Origin: Sphingosinithalassobacter tenebrarum
GTDB taxonomy: Bacteria; Pseudomonadota; Alphaproteobacteria; Sphingomonadales; Sphingomonadaceae
Assembly: GCF_011057975.1 (NCBI RefSeq)
Contig: NZ_CP049109.1
Span: 3,795,476-3,859,475 of the forward strand
Reading direction: 5' to 3'
Length of the DNA: 64,000 nucleotides
Shown here: one piece after another, positions 16,054-24,895 of the stretch
How positions within the stretch are numbered: the first letter of the stretch is position 1
How the letters are laid out: every line of letters begins with the position of its first letter
Made by a program: the position numbers and the translations under genes
Notes under the pieces: model-generated
What the model saw: the letters and a program-made list of their open reading frames with translations, nothing else
Told to the model about the DNA's origin: nothing
Databases searched by the model: none

Positions 16054-18648
16054 TCAGTCGAGGCTCTTCGACGCCTGTTCGAACATGTCCTTGCTCAGCC
16101 CCGGCGTGTCGACGATCCGCTGCAGTTCGGCACGCATCTTTTCGGCGCGGAGCGAATCGAATCGACGCCAGCGGCCGAGTGGCGGAATCAGCTTCGCCGC
16201 AGTCTGCGGGTTGATCTTGTCGAGCGCGATCAGCTGGTCGGCGAGGAAGCGATAGCCGCGGCCCGACGCGTGGTGGAACGCCCGCTGGTTGACGCTGAAC
16301 GCGCCGATCAGCGAGCGCACCCGATTGGGATTGCCCAGCGTGAAATCGCGGTGCCGCGCCAGGTCCTCAACCGTTTCGGGCGTATCGTCGCGCGCCGAAA
16401 GCGCCTGAGTCTGGAACCATTTGTCGAGCACCAGCGGATTATCCGAATAACGCTGATAGAAGATATCGAGCGCCGCGACGCGCTTGTCCGACGTGCCGCC
16501 CGCGAGCGTCGTCAGCGCGCCCTGCCGGTCGGTCATGTTGTCGGCCTTCTCGAATTGGAGGAAGGCGAGGCTCGCGGCATCGGGAGCGCCCGACGCCGCG
16601 ATATAGCTCAGCGCCACCGATTTGAGCCGCCGCGCGCCCTTCGCCGCAGGCGACAATTCGAAGCGATTGGCGCGCGCGGCTTCATATGCGAGGCGCCATT
16701 CATGCTCGAGCTCGCGACCGAGATCGCGGCGGAGCGCTTCGCGGGCACGGAAGATCGCGTCGGGATCGACCACCGCCAGCTGATCGCCGACGAAGCTTTC
16801 GGACGGGAGCAGCACCGCTTCGGCCGTGAAGGCACTGTCGAGCCGATCATCGGCGAGCGTGTTGCGCACCGCTTCGATCACCGCGCCATGATCGCCCTTG
16901 CCGCTGCGGACCGCGCCGACGATCGTGTCGAGCATCAGCTGCTGCATCGCCTCGTAGCGGGCGAAGGGATCGTCGTCATGCGCCGAAAGGAAGGCAAGAT
17001 CGGCCGCATCGCGGTCGCTCTCGACGATCACCGGCGCGGAGAAACCGCGATTGATCGACAGGACGGGCCGTTCGGCAATGTCCTCGAAGACGATTTCCTC
17101 GCTCGGGTCCGAAAGCAGCACCAGCCGCTCGGAGGTCAGCGGCTTGCCTGTCTTCTCGCCGAACAGCTTGACCTTGAGCGGCAGCACCATCGGCTCCTTC
17201 GAGGGCTGGCCCGGCGTCGGCGGCACGCTCTGCGACAGGCTCAGCACCGCGCGGCCGCCATTTTGGGCGTGCTCGAGTCGCGCCTTGACGCGCGGCGTGC
17301 CCGCCTGGCTGTACCAGCGGCGGAATTGCGACAAGTCGATCCCGCTCGCTTCCTCCATGCACAACACGAAATCCTCGCAGGTCGCGGCAGTGCCGTCGAA
17401 GCGGCGGAAATAGAGATCGGTCGCCTTGCGGAAGTTCTCCGGCCCCAGGATCGTGCTCATCATCCGAATGAGCTCGGCGCCCTTGTTGTAGATTGTCGCG
17501 GTATAGAAATTCGAGATTTCCATATATTCGTCGGGGCGCACTGGGTGCGCGAGCGGCCCGGCATCCTCCTGAAACTGGCTGGCGCGCAGGCCGCGCACAT
17601 CCTCGATCCGCTTGACCGCGGGCGAGCCCTGATCGGCCGAGAAGCTCTGGTCGCGGAAAACCGTGAAGCCTTCCTTGAGCGAGAGCTGGAACCAGTCGCG
17701 GCAAGTGACGCGATTGCCCGACCAGTTGTGGAAATATTCGTGCGCGACGACGGCGGCGATCGCGTCATAGTCCCAGTCGGTCGCGGTGTCGGGATCGGCG
17801 AGGATGTAGCGGCTGTTGAAGATGTTCAGCCCCTTGTTCTCCATCGCCCCGAAATTGAAGTCGCCGACCGCGACGATGTTGAACACGTCCAGGTCGTATT
17901 CGCGGCCATAGACTTTCTCGTCCCACGCCATCGACAGCTTGAGCGCATGGAGCGCGTGATCGGTCTTGGGCAGGTCGGGCGCACGCACCCAGATGCCGAG
18001 CTCGACGTCGCGCCCCGACATGGTGGTGAAGGTCGCCTTGTTGGCGACGAGATCGCCAGCGACGAGCGCGAAGAGATAGCTCGGCTTGGGGAACGGGTCA
18101 TGCCATTCGGCCCAGTGCCGCCCGCCATCGAGATCGCCCGACCCGACCGGATCGCCGTTCGAAAGCAGGATCGGGAAACGCGCCTTTTCGGCAGTCAGCT
18201 TCACCTTGTATTTCGACAGCACATCGGGCCGGTCGGGGAAGAAAGTGATGCGGCGGAACCCCTCCGCCTCGCATTGCGTGCACAGCATTCCGCCCGAGGC
18301 ATAGAGCCCTTCGAGCTGGGTGTTGCGCTCGGGCGCGATCCGCACTTCGGTTTCGACACTGTGTGCCTTGCCCGACAGCGGCACGACCAGCGTCTGCCCG
18401 TCCATGTGCCAGCCCTGCGCCTCGACGCCGTCGACGCGCACCGACACCGGCGAGAGACCGTCGCCGTCGAGCCGGAGCGGCGCGTCGTGATCGCCGTTTC
18501 GCTCCACCGTCAGCGTCGCGTGCACACGCGTTTCCGCGGGATCGAGATCGAAATCGAGCGCGATTTCGGGAACCATCCATTCGGGCGCGCGATACGCGTC
18601 GCGCCGGATTACCTTGGGCGCCTGGGCCGCCGTCTGTGCATCTACCAT
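16054..18648 (-). CDS. pepN: Aminopeptidase N (M1 family)
   Basis: An 864-residue cytoplasmic zinc aminopeptidase that removes N-terminal residues from peptides. The exopeptidase motif GAMEN is at 267-271 and the zinc site HEYFH at 303-307, with the third ligand Glu326 in 'LKEGFTVFRDQ'. The C-terminal region is the all-helical domain of the E. coli PepN type ('DEYMEISNFYTATIYNKGAELIRM' follows the catalytic part). ATG 18648 gives the normal N-terminus; an open extension to 18768 has no family similarity and was rejected. It is divergent from the M28 peptidase gene at 18780, with 131 bases between them. Confidence 0.95.
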   Translation of the reverse strand: MVDAQTAAQAPKVIRRDAYRAPEWMVPEIALDFDLDPAETRVHATLTVERNGDHDAPLRLDGDGLSPVSVRVDGVEAQGWHMDGQTLVVPLSGKAHSVETEVRIAPERNTQLEGLYASGGMLCTQCEAEGFRRITFFPDRPDVLSKYKVKLTAEKARFPILLSNGDPVGSGDLDGGRHWAEWHDPFPKPSYLFALVAGDLVANKATFTTMSGRDVELGIWVRAPDLPKTDHALHALKLSMAWDEKVYGREYDLDVFNIVAVGDFNFGAMENKGLNIFNSRYILADPDTATDWDYDAIAAVVAHEYFHNWSGNRVTCRDWFQLSLKEGFTVFRDQSFSADQGSPAVKRIEDVRGLRASQFQEDAGPLAHPVRPDEYMEISNFYTATIYNKGAELIRMMSTILGPENFRKATDLYFRRFDGTAATCEDFVLCMEEASGIDLSQFRRWYSQAGTPRVKARLEHAQNGGRAVLSLSQSVPPTPGQPSKEPMVLPLKVKLFGEKTGKPLTSERLVLLSDPSEEIVFEDIAERPVLSINRGFSAPVIVESDRDAADLAFLSAHDDDPFARYEAMQQLMLDTIVGAVRSGKGDHGAVIEAVRNTLADDRLDSAFTAEAVLLPSESFVGDQLAVVDPDAIFRAREALRRDLGRELEHEWRLAYEAARANRFELSPAAKGARRLKSVALSYIAASGAPDAASLAFLQFEKADNMTDRQGALTTLAGGTSDKRVAALDIFYQRYSDNPLVLDKWFQTQALSARDDTPETVEDLARHRDFTLGNPNRVRSLIGAFSVNQRAFHHASGRGYRFLADQLIALDKINPQTAAKLIPPLGRWRRFDSLRAEKMRAELQRIVDTPGLSKDMFEQASKSLD

Positions 18649-18779
18649 GACGGGCGAATATAGGGTGGAAGCCGCGCTCGCCAACGAAAACTGACGGCAA
18701 TCTTCATACGCGCATCCCTTGCGCTGTTTTACGGGGATGCTACGCCTGACCAATCCGAATATTCGCACCGAGGAACTTC

Positions 18780-20456
18780 ATGCTTCGATTCCCCCTGGCG
18801 CTCGCGCTGGCCGCGCTTGCATTTCCCGCTGCCGCGCAGGTCGCCCCCGATCAGACGGGCACGCCCGCGAAAAACGAAATCATCACCGCGCCGCTGCCCG
18901 AAGATCAGGCGGCAATGAAGGCGCATGTGATGTTCCTCGCCACTGACGCGATGCAGGGACGCGAGGCGGGCAGCCCCGAATATGACATCGCCGCCCATTA
19001 CGTCGCGTCGCAATATTATGCGGCGGGGCTGCGCCCGGCGGGCGACAATGGCGGCTATCTCCAGCGCGTGCCGCTGACGACCTACAAGCTTGCCGATCGC
19101 GGCGCCTTCACACTGACCGGGCCCGATGGCGAGGAAAGCGCGCTCGTTTTCGGTGAGGACTATGTGCCCGGCGCGAACGCCGCGAGCGCGACCACCGACA
19201 TTTCGGGCGAGCTCGTCTTCGTCGGCTTCGGCATCGATGCGCCGGGCGAAGGGCATGACGATTATGCCGGCGTCGACGTGACCGGAAAGATCGTCGTCTT
19301 CCTCAACGGCGTCCCCGACGACCTGCACAGCGAAATCCGCGCAACGCTGCGCCGGGCGAGCAGCAAGGCCGAAATGGCGGCGCGGCGCGGCGCCATCGGT
19401 GCGATCCTGATCGACAACCCCACCGGCGGGCGCAGCTATCCCTTCTCCGCGCTGGCCGCCAACTGGCAGCGCGCCGGCACCACATGGGTCGATGCGCAGG
19501 GCAACGGCCATTCGCCTTCCGCCGCGGCGCCGCTGCTCGCGACGATCAGCGCCGACAGCGCCGCCAAGCTGTTCGAGGGCGCCGAAACGGGCTGGGAAGA
19601 CATCGCGGCGAAAGCGGACGATACATCAACCGCGTTCGAGGCATTTCCGCTGGAAACCAGCCTGCATGCCGTGATTCACACCGAACGCGAGGATTTCGTC
19701 AGCTACAATGTCGCCGGCATCCTTCCCGGCAGCGATCCCGACCTGGCGAGCGAAGTCGTGGTGCTCACCGCGCATCTCGACCATGTCGGCGTCGGCAATC
19801 CCGACGCCAGCGGCGACACCATCTATAACGGCGCCGAGGACAATGCCGTCGGCATCGCCTCGCTGATCGAGGAAGCCAAGCGCTTTCAGGAATCGGGCGA
19901 ACCGCCGCGCCGATCGGTGCTGTTCCTTGCCGTAACGGCTGAGGAAAAGGGTCTGGTCGGTTCGGATTATTTCGCCAACAACCCGACTCTGCCCGGTCAC
20001 ACGCTGGTCGCCGACGTCAATCTGGACATGCCGATCCTGACCTATGCGTTCGAGGACATCATCGCCTTCGGCGCGGATCGTTCGACACTCGGTCCGATCG
20101 TGCGCAAGGCCGCGCAGGACGCCGGGGTCGGCTATTCGCCCGATCCGATGCCCGAACAGAGCCTGTTCGTGCGCTCGGACCATTATCGCTTCGTCCAGCA
20201 GGGCATTCCTTCGGTCTTCGTCTGGCCGGGCTTTGCCGGCAACGGCGAAGCGGGAACCAACGCCTTCTTCGCCGATCATTATCACAAACCGTCGGACGAA
20301 GTCGGCCAGTCGCCCGCGATCGACTGGGAAGCGGGCGTGCGCTTCATCAACGTCAACTACCAGATTGCCCGCGAAATCGCCGATGCCGACGAAACGCCGG
20401 TATGGAATGAAGGCGATTATTTCGGCACGCTGTATGAAGGCCCGATGGCCGACTGA
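18780..20456 (+). CDS. Exported M28 family metallopeptidase with PA domain (copy 1)
   Basis: A 558-residue protein with a signal peptide ('ALALAALAFPAAAQ'). A protease-associated (PA) domain is inserted around residues 130-290, and the M28 zinc domain follows. Zinc ligands are recognisable: His332 in 'TAHLDHVG', Asp in 'AEDNAVGIA', Glu-Glu in 'TAEEKGLVG', Asp in 'DVNLDMP', and His in 'DHYHKPSDE'. It probably acts as an aminopeptidase in the periplasm. It is the first of two tandem paralogues; a terminator separates them. Confidence 0.9.
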   Translation: MLRFPLALALAALAFPAAAQVAPDQTGTPAKNEIITAPLPEDQAAMKAHVMFLATDAMQGREAGSPEYDIAAHYVASQYYAAGLRPAGDNGGYLQRVPLTTYKLADRGAFTLTGPDGEESALVFGEDYVPGANAASATTDISGELVFVGFGIDAPGEGHDDYAGVDVTGKIVVFLNGVPDDLHSEIRATLRRASSKAEMAARRGAIGAILIDNPTGGRSYPFSALAANWQRAGTTWVDAQGNGHSPSAAAPLLATISADSAAKLFEGAETGWEDIAAKADDTSTAFEAFPLETSLHAVIHTEREDFVSYNVAGILPGSDPDLASEVVVLTAHLDHVGVGNPDASGDTIYNGAEDNAVGIASLIEEAKRFQESGEPPRRSVLFLAVTAEEKGLVGSDYFANNPTLPGHTLVADVNLDMPILTYAFEDIIAFGADRSTLGPIVRKAAQDAGVGYSPDPMPEQSLFVRSDHYRFVQQGIPSVFVWPGFAGNGEAGTNAFFADHYHKPSDEVGQSPAIDWEAGVRFINVNYQIAREIADADETPVWNEGDYFGTLYEGPMAD

Positions 20457-20462
20457 TCATCC

Positions 20463-20502
20463 GGGCGCGGCAGCATCCGCCGCCGCGCCCTTTCCATTTT
20501 TC
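20463..20502 (+). terminator. Rho-independent terminator between the M28 genes
   Basis: GGGCGCGGC (20463-20471) pairs perfectly with GCCGCGCCC (20482-20490), followed by TTTCCATTTTT. It begins seven bases after the first M28 stop codon, so read-through to the second copy may be limited. Confidence 0.7.
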
Positions 20503-20522
20503 ACCACCGGGAGAGGATCCCA

Positions 20523-22163
20523 ATGTTACGTTCCCTGATTGCCGCCACGCTGCTGGTGGCGCCGCTGGCCGCATCTGCGCAGGAGGCGCCCGATCTGACG
20601 CCCGCGCAGCAATTCCTGCACGATCGCGTCGCCTATCTCGCTTCCGACGAGCTGCGCGGACGCGAAGCCGGCACGCCCGATTTCGATCGCGCCGCCGATT
20701 ATGTCGTGTCGCAGATGGAAAGCATTGGCCTGGAGCCGGGCGGCACCCAAGGCTGGTTCCAGCCGGTCCCGCTGATCACCTTCAGCCCCGGCGAGACCAG
20801 CGTCAGCTTCACTCGCGGCAACCGCAAGACCGAGCTGGAAAGCGGCGCCGAAGTGCTCGGCCTCGCCTCTGCGGTCGATGAGGAACGCTCGGTTTCCGGC
20901 AAGATGGTCTTCGTCGGCTTCGGCATCGACGACAGCGAAGCCGGGATTGACGATTATGAAGGCCTCGATGTCGAGGGCAAGGTGGTCGCGATGCTGTTCG
21001 GCGTGCCCAAGGACGCGCCGGAGGAAGTCGGACAGCGCTGGGGTGGCCTTGCCGACAAGGTGGAAACCGCGATGGCGCATGGCGCTTCGGCGGTGGTGAT
21101 CATCGAATCGGGCCAGCTGCGCGCGCGCCTGCCCTTCTCGGTGGTTTCGCAATATATCAGCCGCGGACGCACCACGCTCGACCTCGGCGCGGAAGCCGCC
21201 GGTGCCGAGCCGCTCGCGATGCTGAGCCAGGAAGCCGCGACCAAGCTGTTCGCCGGGTCGGGCATCGAGTTCGCCGATGTGTTGGAAGCGGAGATGGCTG
21301 GCAAGCCGGTCCCGCATGGCGCGCTCGGCGTGACGCTCGCCGCGCATGTCACGACGACGATGAACCGCTTCACCAGCAAGAATGTGATCGGCAAGCTGAA
21401 AGGCAGCGACCCCGAACTGGCGGGCCAGTATCTGGTCGTGTCGGCGCATCTCGATCATGTCGGCGTCGGCAGCCCCAATGACGAGGGCGACACCATCTAT
21501 AACGGCGCGATGGACAATGCGATCGGCGTCGCCACCGTGCTGTCGATGGCCAAGCGCTTCACCGAAGCCGGCGAAGCGCCGCGCCGCTCGATCCTGTTCG
21601 TCGCGCTGACGGCGGAGGAGAAGGGGCTGCTCGGTTCGCGCTACATGGCCGATCACTGGCCGGTGGGCGATGGCGAAATGCTGGTCGGCGACCTCAATTT
21701 CGACATGCCGATCCTCACCTTCCCGCTGACCCACATCGTTGCGCTCGGCGAGGAACACAGCTCGCTCGGCCCGGCCGTCCACATTGCCGCCGAAGAAGTG
21801 GGCATGGGCGTGATCCCCGATCCTTTCCCCGAAGAGAATTTCTTCGTCCGCTCGGATCACTACAGCTTCGTCACTGCGGGCATTCCGGCGATCTCGATCG
21901 ATTCGGGCCCCTCGCCCGACGGCACCGGAACCGATGCGATCCAGCACTTCCTGAAGAACGACTATCACAAGCCGTCCGACGAGATCGGGCTGATCAACTG
22001 GGAATCGGCAGCGAAATTCGCGCTGCTTTCCTATACGTTCGTGCGGAACGTCGCGAATGCCGACGAACGCCCGGCGTGGAATCCCGGCAACGAATATGGC
22101 GTCCGTTATGACGGCTATGGCGCCGACCGCGAGCCGGAAGGCGAAGCGGAAACGGCGGAGTAA
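20523..22163 (+). CDS. Exported M28 family metallopeptidase with PA domain (copy 2)
   Basis: A 546-residue paralogue of the preceding gene with the same order: signal peptide ('LLVAPLAASAQ'), PA domain, M28 catalytic domain. Ligands are His309 in 'SAHLDHVG', Asp in 'MDNAIGVA', Glu-Glu in 'TAEEKGLLG', Asp in 'DLNFDMP', His in 'DYHKPSDE'. The two proteins are clearly homologous but differ over most positions, so the duplication is not recent. The C-terminus has an acidic tail ('REPEGEAETAE'). Ribosome site GGGAGAGGATCCC precedes ATG 20523. Twelve bases separate it from the epimerase-like gene. Confidence 0.9.
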   Translation: MLRSLIAATLLVAPLAASAQEAPDLTPAQQFLHDRVAYLASDELRGREAGTPDFDRAADYVVSQMESIGLEPGGTQGWFQPVPLITFSPGETSVSFTRGNRKTELESGAEVLGLASAVDEERSVSGKMVFVGFGIDDSEAGIDDYEGLDVEGKVVAMLFGVPKDAPEEVGQRWGGLADKVETAMAHGASAVVIIESGQLRARLPFSVVSQYISRGRTTLDLGAEAAGAEPLAMLSQEAATKLFAGSGIEFADVLEAEMAGKPVPHGALGVTLAAHVTTTMNRFTSKNVIGKLKGSDPELAGQYLVVSAHLDHVGVGSPNDEGDTIYNGAMDNAIGVATVLSMAKRFTEAGEAPRRSILFVALTAEEKGLLGSRYMADHWPVGDGEMLVGDLNFDMPILTFPLTHIVALGEEHSSLGPAVHIAAEEVGMGVIPDPFPEENFFVRSDHYSFVTAGIPAISIDSGPSPDGTGTDAIQHFLKNDYHKPSDEIGLINWESAAKFALLSYTFVRNVANADERPAWNPGNEYGVRYDGYGADREPEGEAETAE

Positions 22164-22175
22164 GCGAGTCCCGCG

Positions 22176-23021
22176 ATGCGCCTGCTGATCTTCGGGCTGG
22201 GCTATAGTGCCGCGCGCATCGCGGCACGGCTCGCCCCGCATGGCTGGCGCATCGCGGCGACCACGCGCGACGGACGCGATGGCAGCATCGCCTTTTCCGA
22301 TCGCGAACGCGTCGGCTTCGAACTCGCCGAAGCGACGCATATCCTGTCCTCGGTCCCGCCCGCCGACAACAGTGATCCGGTGCTCGAAACCTATGGCGAT
22401 GCGATCGCCCGTTCGGGAGCGTGGATCGGCTATCTTTCCTCCACCGGCGTCTATGGCGATGCCGGCGGTGCCTGGGTGAGCGAGGATGCGCCGACCGGCA
22501 CCGGCCGGCGTGTCGCGCGGGCGCAGGCCGATACCGACTGGCTGGCGCTGCCGAACGCGCATGTCTTCCGCCTGCCCGGCATCTACGGCCCCGGTCGCTC
22601 GGTGCTCGACCGGATCCGCGAGGGCAAGGCGACACGCATCGACGCAGGCGACCAGGTGTTCAGCCGCATCCATGTCGACGATCTGGTCGAAGGCGTGGTC
22701 GCCGGGATCGACGGGCCGCCGGGGGCCTATAACCTTTCCGACGACCTCCCCGCGCCGCAGGCCGATGTCATCGCCTATGGCTGCCGAATGCTGGGCGTGC
22801 CGGTGCCCGATCTCGTCCCGCTCGACGATGCCGCGATTTCGCCCGCCGCGCGCGCATTTTATTCTGAGAATCGCCGCGTCGCGAACGGCAAGGCGAAGCG
22901 GCTGCTCGGCTGGCGGCCGGCCTATCCCGATTACCGGTTCGGCCTGCGCGCCCTTAATGCCAGCACCAGCCCGGCGATGACCAGCACCGCCCCTGCCCCC
23001 GTCAGCGGCGACCAGCGATAG
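22176..23021 (+). CDS. NAD-dependent epimerase/dehydratase-like protein (YeeZ type)
   Basis: A 281-residue Rossmann-fold protein of the atypical SDR group. It begins 'MRLLIFGLGYSAARIA' (dinucleotide-binding G-x-G-Y-S) and has 'SSVPPADNSDPVL', 'GYLSSTGVYGDAGG', and 'FSRIHVDDLVEGVVAGI'. Substrate unknown. The conserved part ends at about residue 260 ('LGWRPAYPDYRFGLRAL'); the last 20 residues run antisense to the C-terminus of the exporter gene on the other strand. Probably coexpressed with the M28 genes. Confidence 0.83.
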   Translation: MRLLIFGLGYSAARIAARLAPHGWRIAATTRDGRDGSIAFSDRERVGFELAEATHILSSVPPADNSDPVLETYGDAIARSGAWIGYLSSTGVYGDAGGAWVSEDAPTGTGRRVARAQADTDWLALPNAHVFRLPGIYGPGRSVLDRIREGKATRIDAGDQVFSRIHVDDLVEGVVAGIDGPPGAYNLSDDLPAPQADVIAYGCRMLGVPVPDLVPLDDAAISPAARAFYSENRRVANGKAKRLLGWRPAYPDYRFGLRALNASTSPAMTSTAPAPVSGDQR

Positions 23022-23848
23022 CCCTCGAACAGCGTCGAAAGCAGCATGGCGATCACCGGAATGAGGACGCTCGAATAGGCCGCCTTGGCCGGACCGATCA
23101 CCTGGATCATCCGAAAATACAGCGAGAAGGCCACCGCCGAGGCGAAGATGCCGAGATAGGCGATGCCGAGGAAATAACCGAAGCGCCATTCAACGGTCGG
23201 CGGCCCCGCAACGGCATATGCGAAAACCGCGTCGACCAGCGCCCCCAGCAGCATAGCCCAGGCGATCAGCGTCGGCAGCGGATAGGATTTCGCCGTCGTT
23301 GTCGCCTGCAGCACATTGGCGACGGAGGCCGAGAGGATTCCCGCCAGCGTGAGCCCCACACCGATCAGCACCTCGCCGCTCGCAGCCGGGTCGCGGCGCG
23401 CCTCGTGGAGGAACAGCATTGCGACGCCGATCATCGCGACGCACGATCCGACCAGCAATTGCCGCCCGAGTTTCTGGCCAAGGAAGACGCGCGCGAACAG
23501 TGCGTTGGGGACGAGCAGCAGCGCGAACACCACCGCGACGAGCCCCGATGTCACATGCTGTTCGGCGCGATAGACGAAGTTGAAATTGAGCGCGAACTGC
23601 GGAATCCCGAACGCGGCGGCAAAGGCGATGCCGCGCGCGTCGAGCAGCAGCGAATTGCCGCGCACCGCCGCGACAACGAACATCGCGACCGCAGCGAGGA
23701 GGAAGCGATAGGCGACCGACCAGCTCGGCGGGACGACCGCGATCTGATCGACGATCACCAGCCAGGTCGATCCCCAGATCAGAGTGACGGCGAAGAAGGG
23801 GAGGAGGATCGCCAGCCGCGCCGATTGCGGCGGCGGGGCGTTGCTCAT
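22931..23848 (-). CDS. EamA/DMT family transporter
   Basis: A 305-residue inner-membrane protein with ten helices in two EamA repeats. The first opens with 'LLPFFAVTLIWGSTWLVI' and the second includes 'AGILSASVANVLQATTTAK' and 'FFLGIAYLGIFASAVAFSLYFRMI'-type segments. Members export metabolites such as amino acids. Its ATG overlaps the threonine aldolase stop by four bases, so both are translated from one message. The last 91 bases overlap the convergent epimerase-like gene. Confidence 0.88.
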   Translation of the reverse strand: MSNAPPPQSARLAILLPFFAVTLIWGSTWLVIVDQIAVVPPSWSVAYRFLLAAVAMFVVAAVRGNSLLLDARGIAFAAAFGIPQFALNFNFVYRAEQHVTSGLVAVVFALLLVPNALFARVFLGQKLGRQLLVGSCVAMIGVAMLFLHEARRDPAASGEVLIGVGLTLAGILSASVANVLQATTTAKSYPLPTLIAWAMLLGALVDAVFAYAVAGPPTVEWRFGYFLGIAYLGIFASAVAFSLYFRMIQVIGPAKAAYSSVLIPVIAMLLSTLFEGYRWSPLTGAGAVLVIAGLVLALRARRPNR

Positions 23849-24849
23849 CCCAGCACCGCGATCGCGTCGGCGAGCGGCTTGATCTCCGCCTCGCTCTGAT
23901 CCCAGCTGGTCACCAGCCGCGCTTCGCCTTCGGCCCAGTCGTAGAAATCGAAGCCCTGTTCGCGCAGGCCTGCGGCCTCTTCCTTCGAGAGGCGCAGAAA
24001 AACCTCGTTCGCCTCAACCGGATAGACCAGCCGATCGCCCGCGGCCGTTGCCAGCAACTGCGCCCCGGCATTGGCGGCGGCACCGTTGGCGAGCCACAGA
24101 TCGTCGTCGAGCATCGCCAGCAGTTGCGCGGCGAGATAGCGGCCCTTGGACAGCAGCAGCCCGGCGCGCTTGCGGCGATAGAGGCTCGACGTCGCGAATT
24201 CGCTGCGGAAGCAGATCAGCGCCTCCGCGCTCATCCCGCCGTTCTTGACGAAGCCAAAGCTCAACATGTCGACCCCCGCGCGCCAGGTCAGATCGGCCGG
24301 CGTGCAGCCGAGCGTGGCAACAGCATTGGCGAAGCGCGCGCCGTCCATGTGCAGCCCCAATTCGTGCTTCCGGGCGAGCGCGCCGATCGCGGCGACTTCC
24401 TCGGGGGTATAGACGCAGCCATATTCGGTGGCGTTGGTGATCGAAATCGCATGCGGCTGCACCTGATGCACATCGTCGCGGATGGTACCGAGCAGCGCAT
24501 CGATCGCATCGGGCGCGAGCTTTGCCTGCGGCCCGTCGACCAGCATCAGCTTGGCGCCGTGCGTATAGAATTCCGGCGCACCGCATTCATCGTTCTGGAT
24601 ATGCGAATCGCGGTGACAGATGACGCCGCCATAGGGCGGGCAGAGCGCGGCGAGCGCAAGCGCGTTGGCCGCTGTGCCGGTGGGTACCCAAAGCGCATGT
24701 ACGCGCGTTTCGAACAGCTCGGAAAAGCGGGCATCGAGCGCCTTGCTCCATGCGTCGCCGTCATAGGCGGTGTCGAGCACATTGGCTTCCGTCAGGGCTT
24801 CGAGAACCTGCGGGCAGACCGGGGCGGCATTGTCGGAAAAGAAGCGCAT
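23845..24849 (-). CDS. Low-specificity L-threonine aldolase family enzyme
   Basis: A 334-residue PLP enzyme (Beta_elim_lyase family) that cleaves L-threonine or allo-threonine to glycine and acetaldehyde. It starts 'MRFFSDNAAP', has 'PTGTAANALAL' (57-67), the Asp-containing 'LHMDGARFANA' (166-176), and the PLP lysine Lys202 in 'SFGFVKNGG'. An open extension upstream of 24849 has no family match. It is coupled to the DMT exporter, so export of a product or of threonine-related amino acids is possible; that is inference. Confidence 0.9.
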   Translation of the reverse strand: MRFFSDNAAPVCPQVLEALTEANVLDTAYDGDAWSKALDARFSELFETRVHALWVPTGTAANALALAALCPPYGGVICHRDSHIQNDECGAPEFYTHGAKLMLVDGPQAKLAPDAIDALLGTIRDDVHQVQPHAISITNATEYGCVYTPEEVAAIGALARKHELGLHMDGARFANAVATLGCTPADLTWRAGVDMLSFGFVKNGGMSAEALICFRSEFATSSLYRRKRAGLLLSKGRYLAAQLLAMLDDDLWLANGAAANAGAQLLATAAGDRLVYPVEANEVFLRLSKEEAAGLREQGFDFYDWAEGEARLVTSWDQSEAEIKPLADAIAVLG

Positions 24850-24895
24850 GCCCGGCGCCTTGGCGTGATACGGGGCCGGCGTCAATCGGTGGCAG

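Noticed and set aside
16270..18663. Open frame of 797 codons on the plus strand opposite pepN
   Set aside because: It mirrors the codon pattern of pepN and has the composition of a shadow frame. pepN has all catalytic motifs.
20526..23189. Open frame of 887 codons on the minus strand across the second M28 gene and the epimerase
   Set aside because: It spans two real genes and their gap without a motif, and is extremely rich in Arg, His and Asp. High GC makes stop codons rare in this antisense frame.
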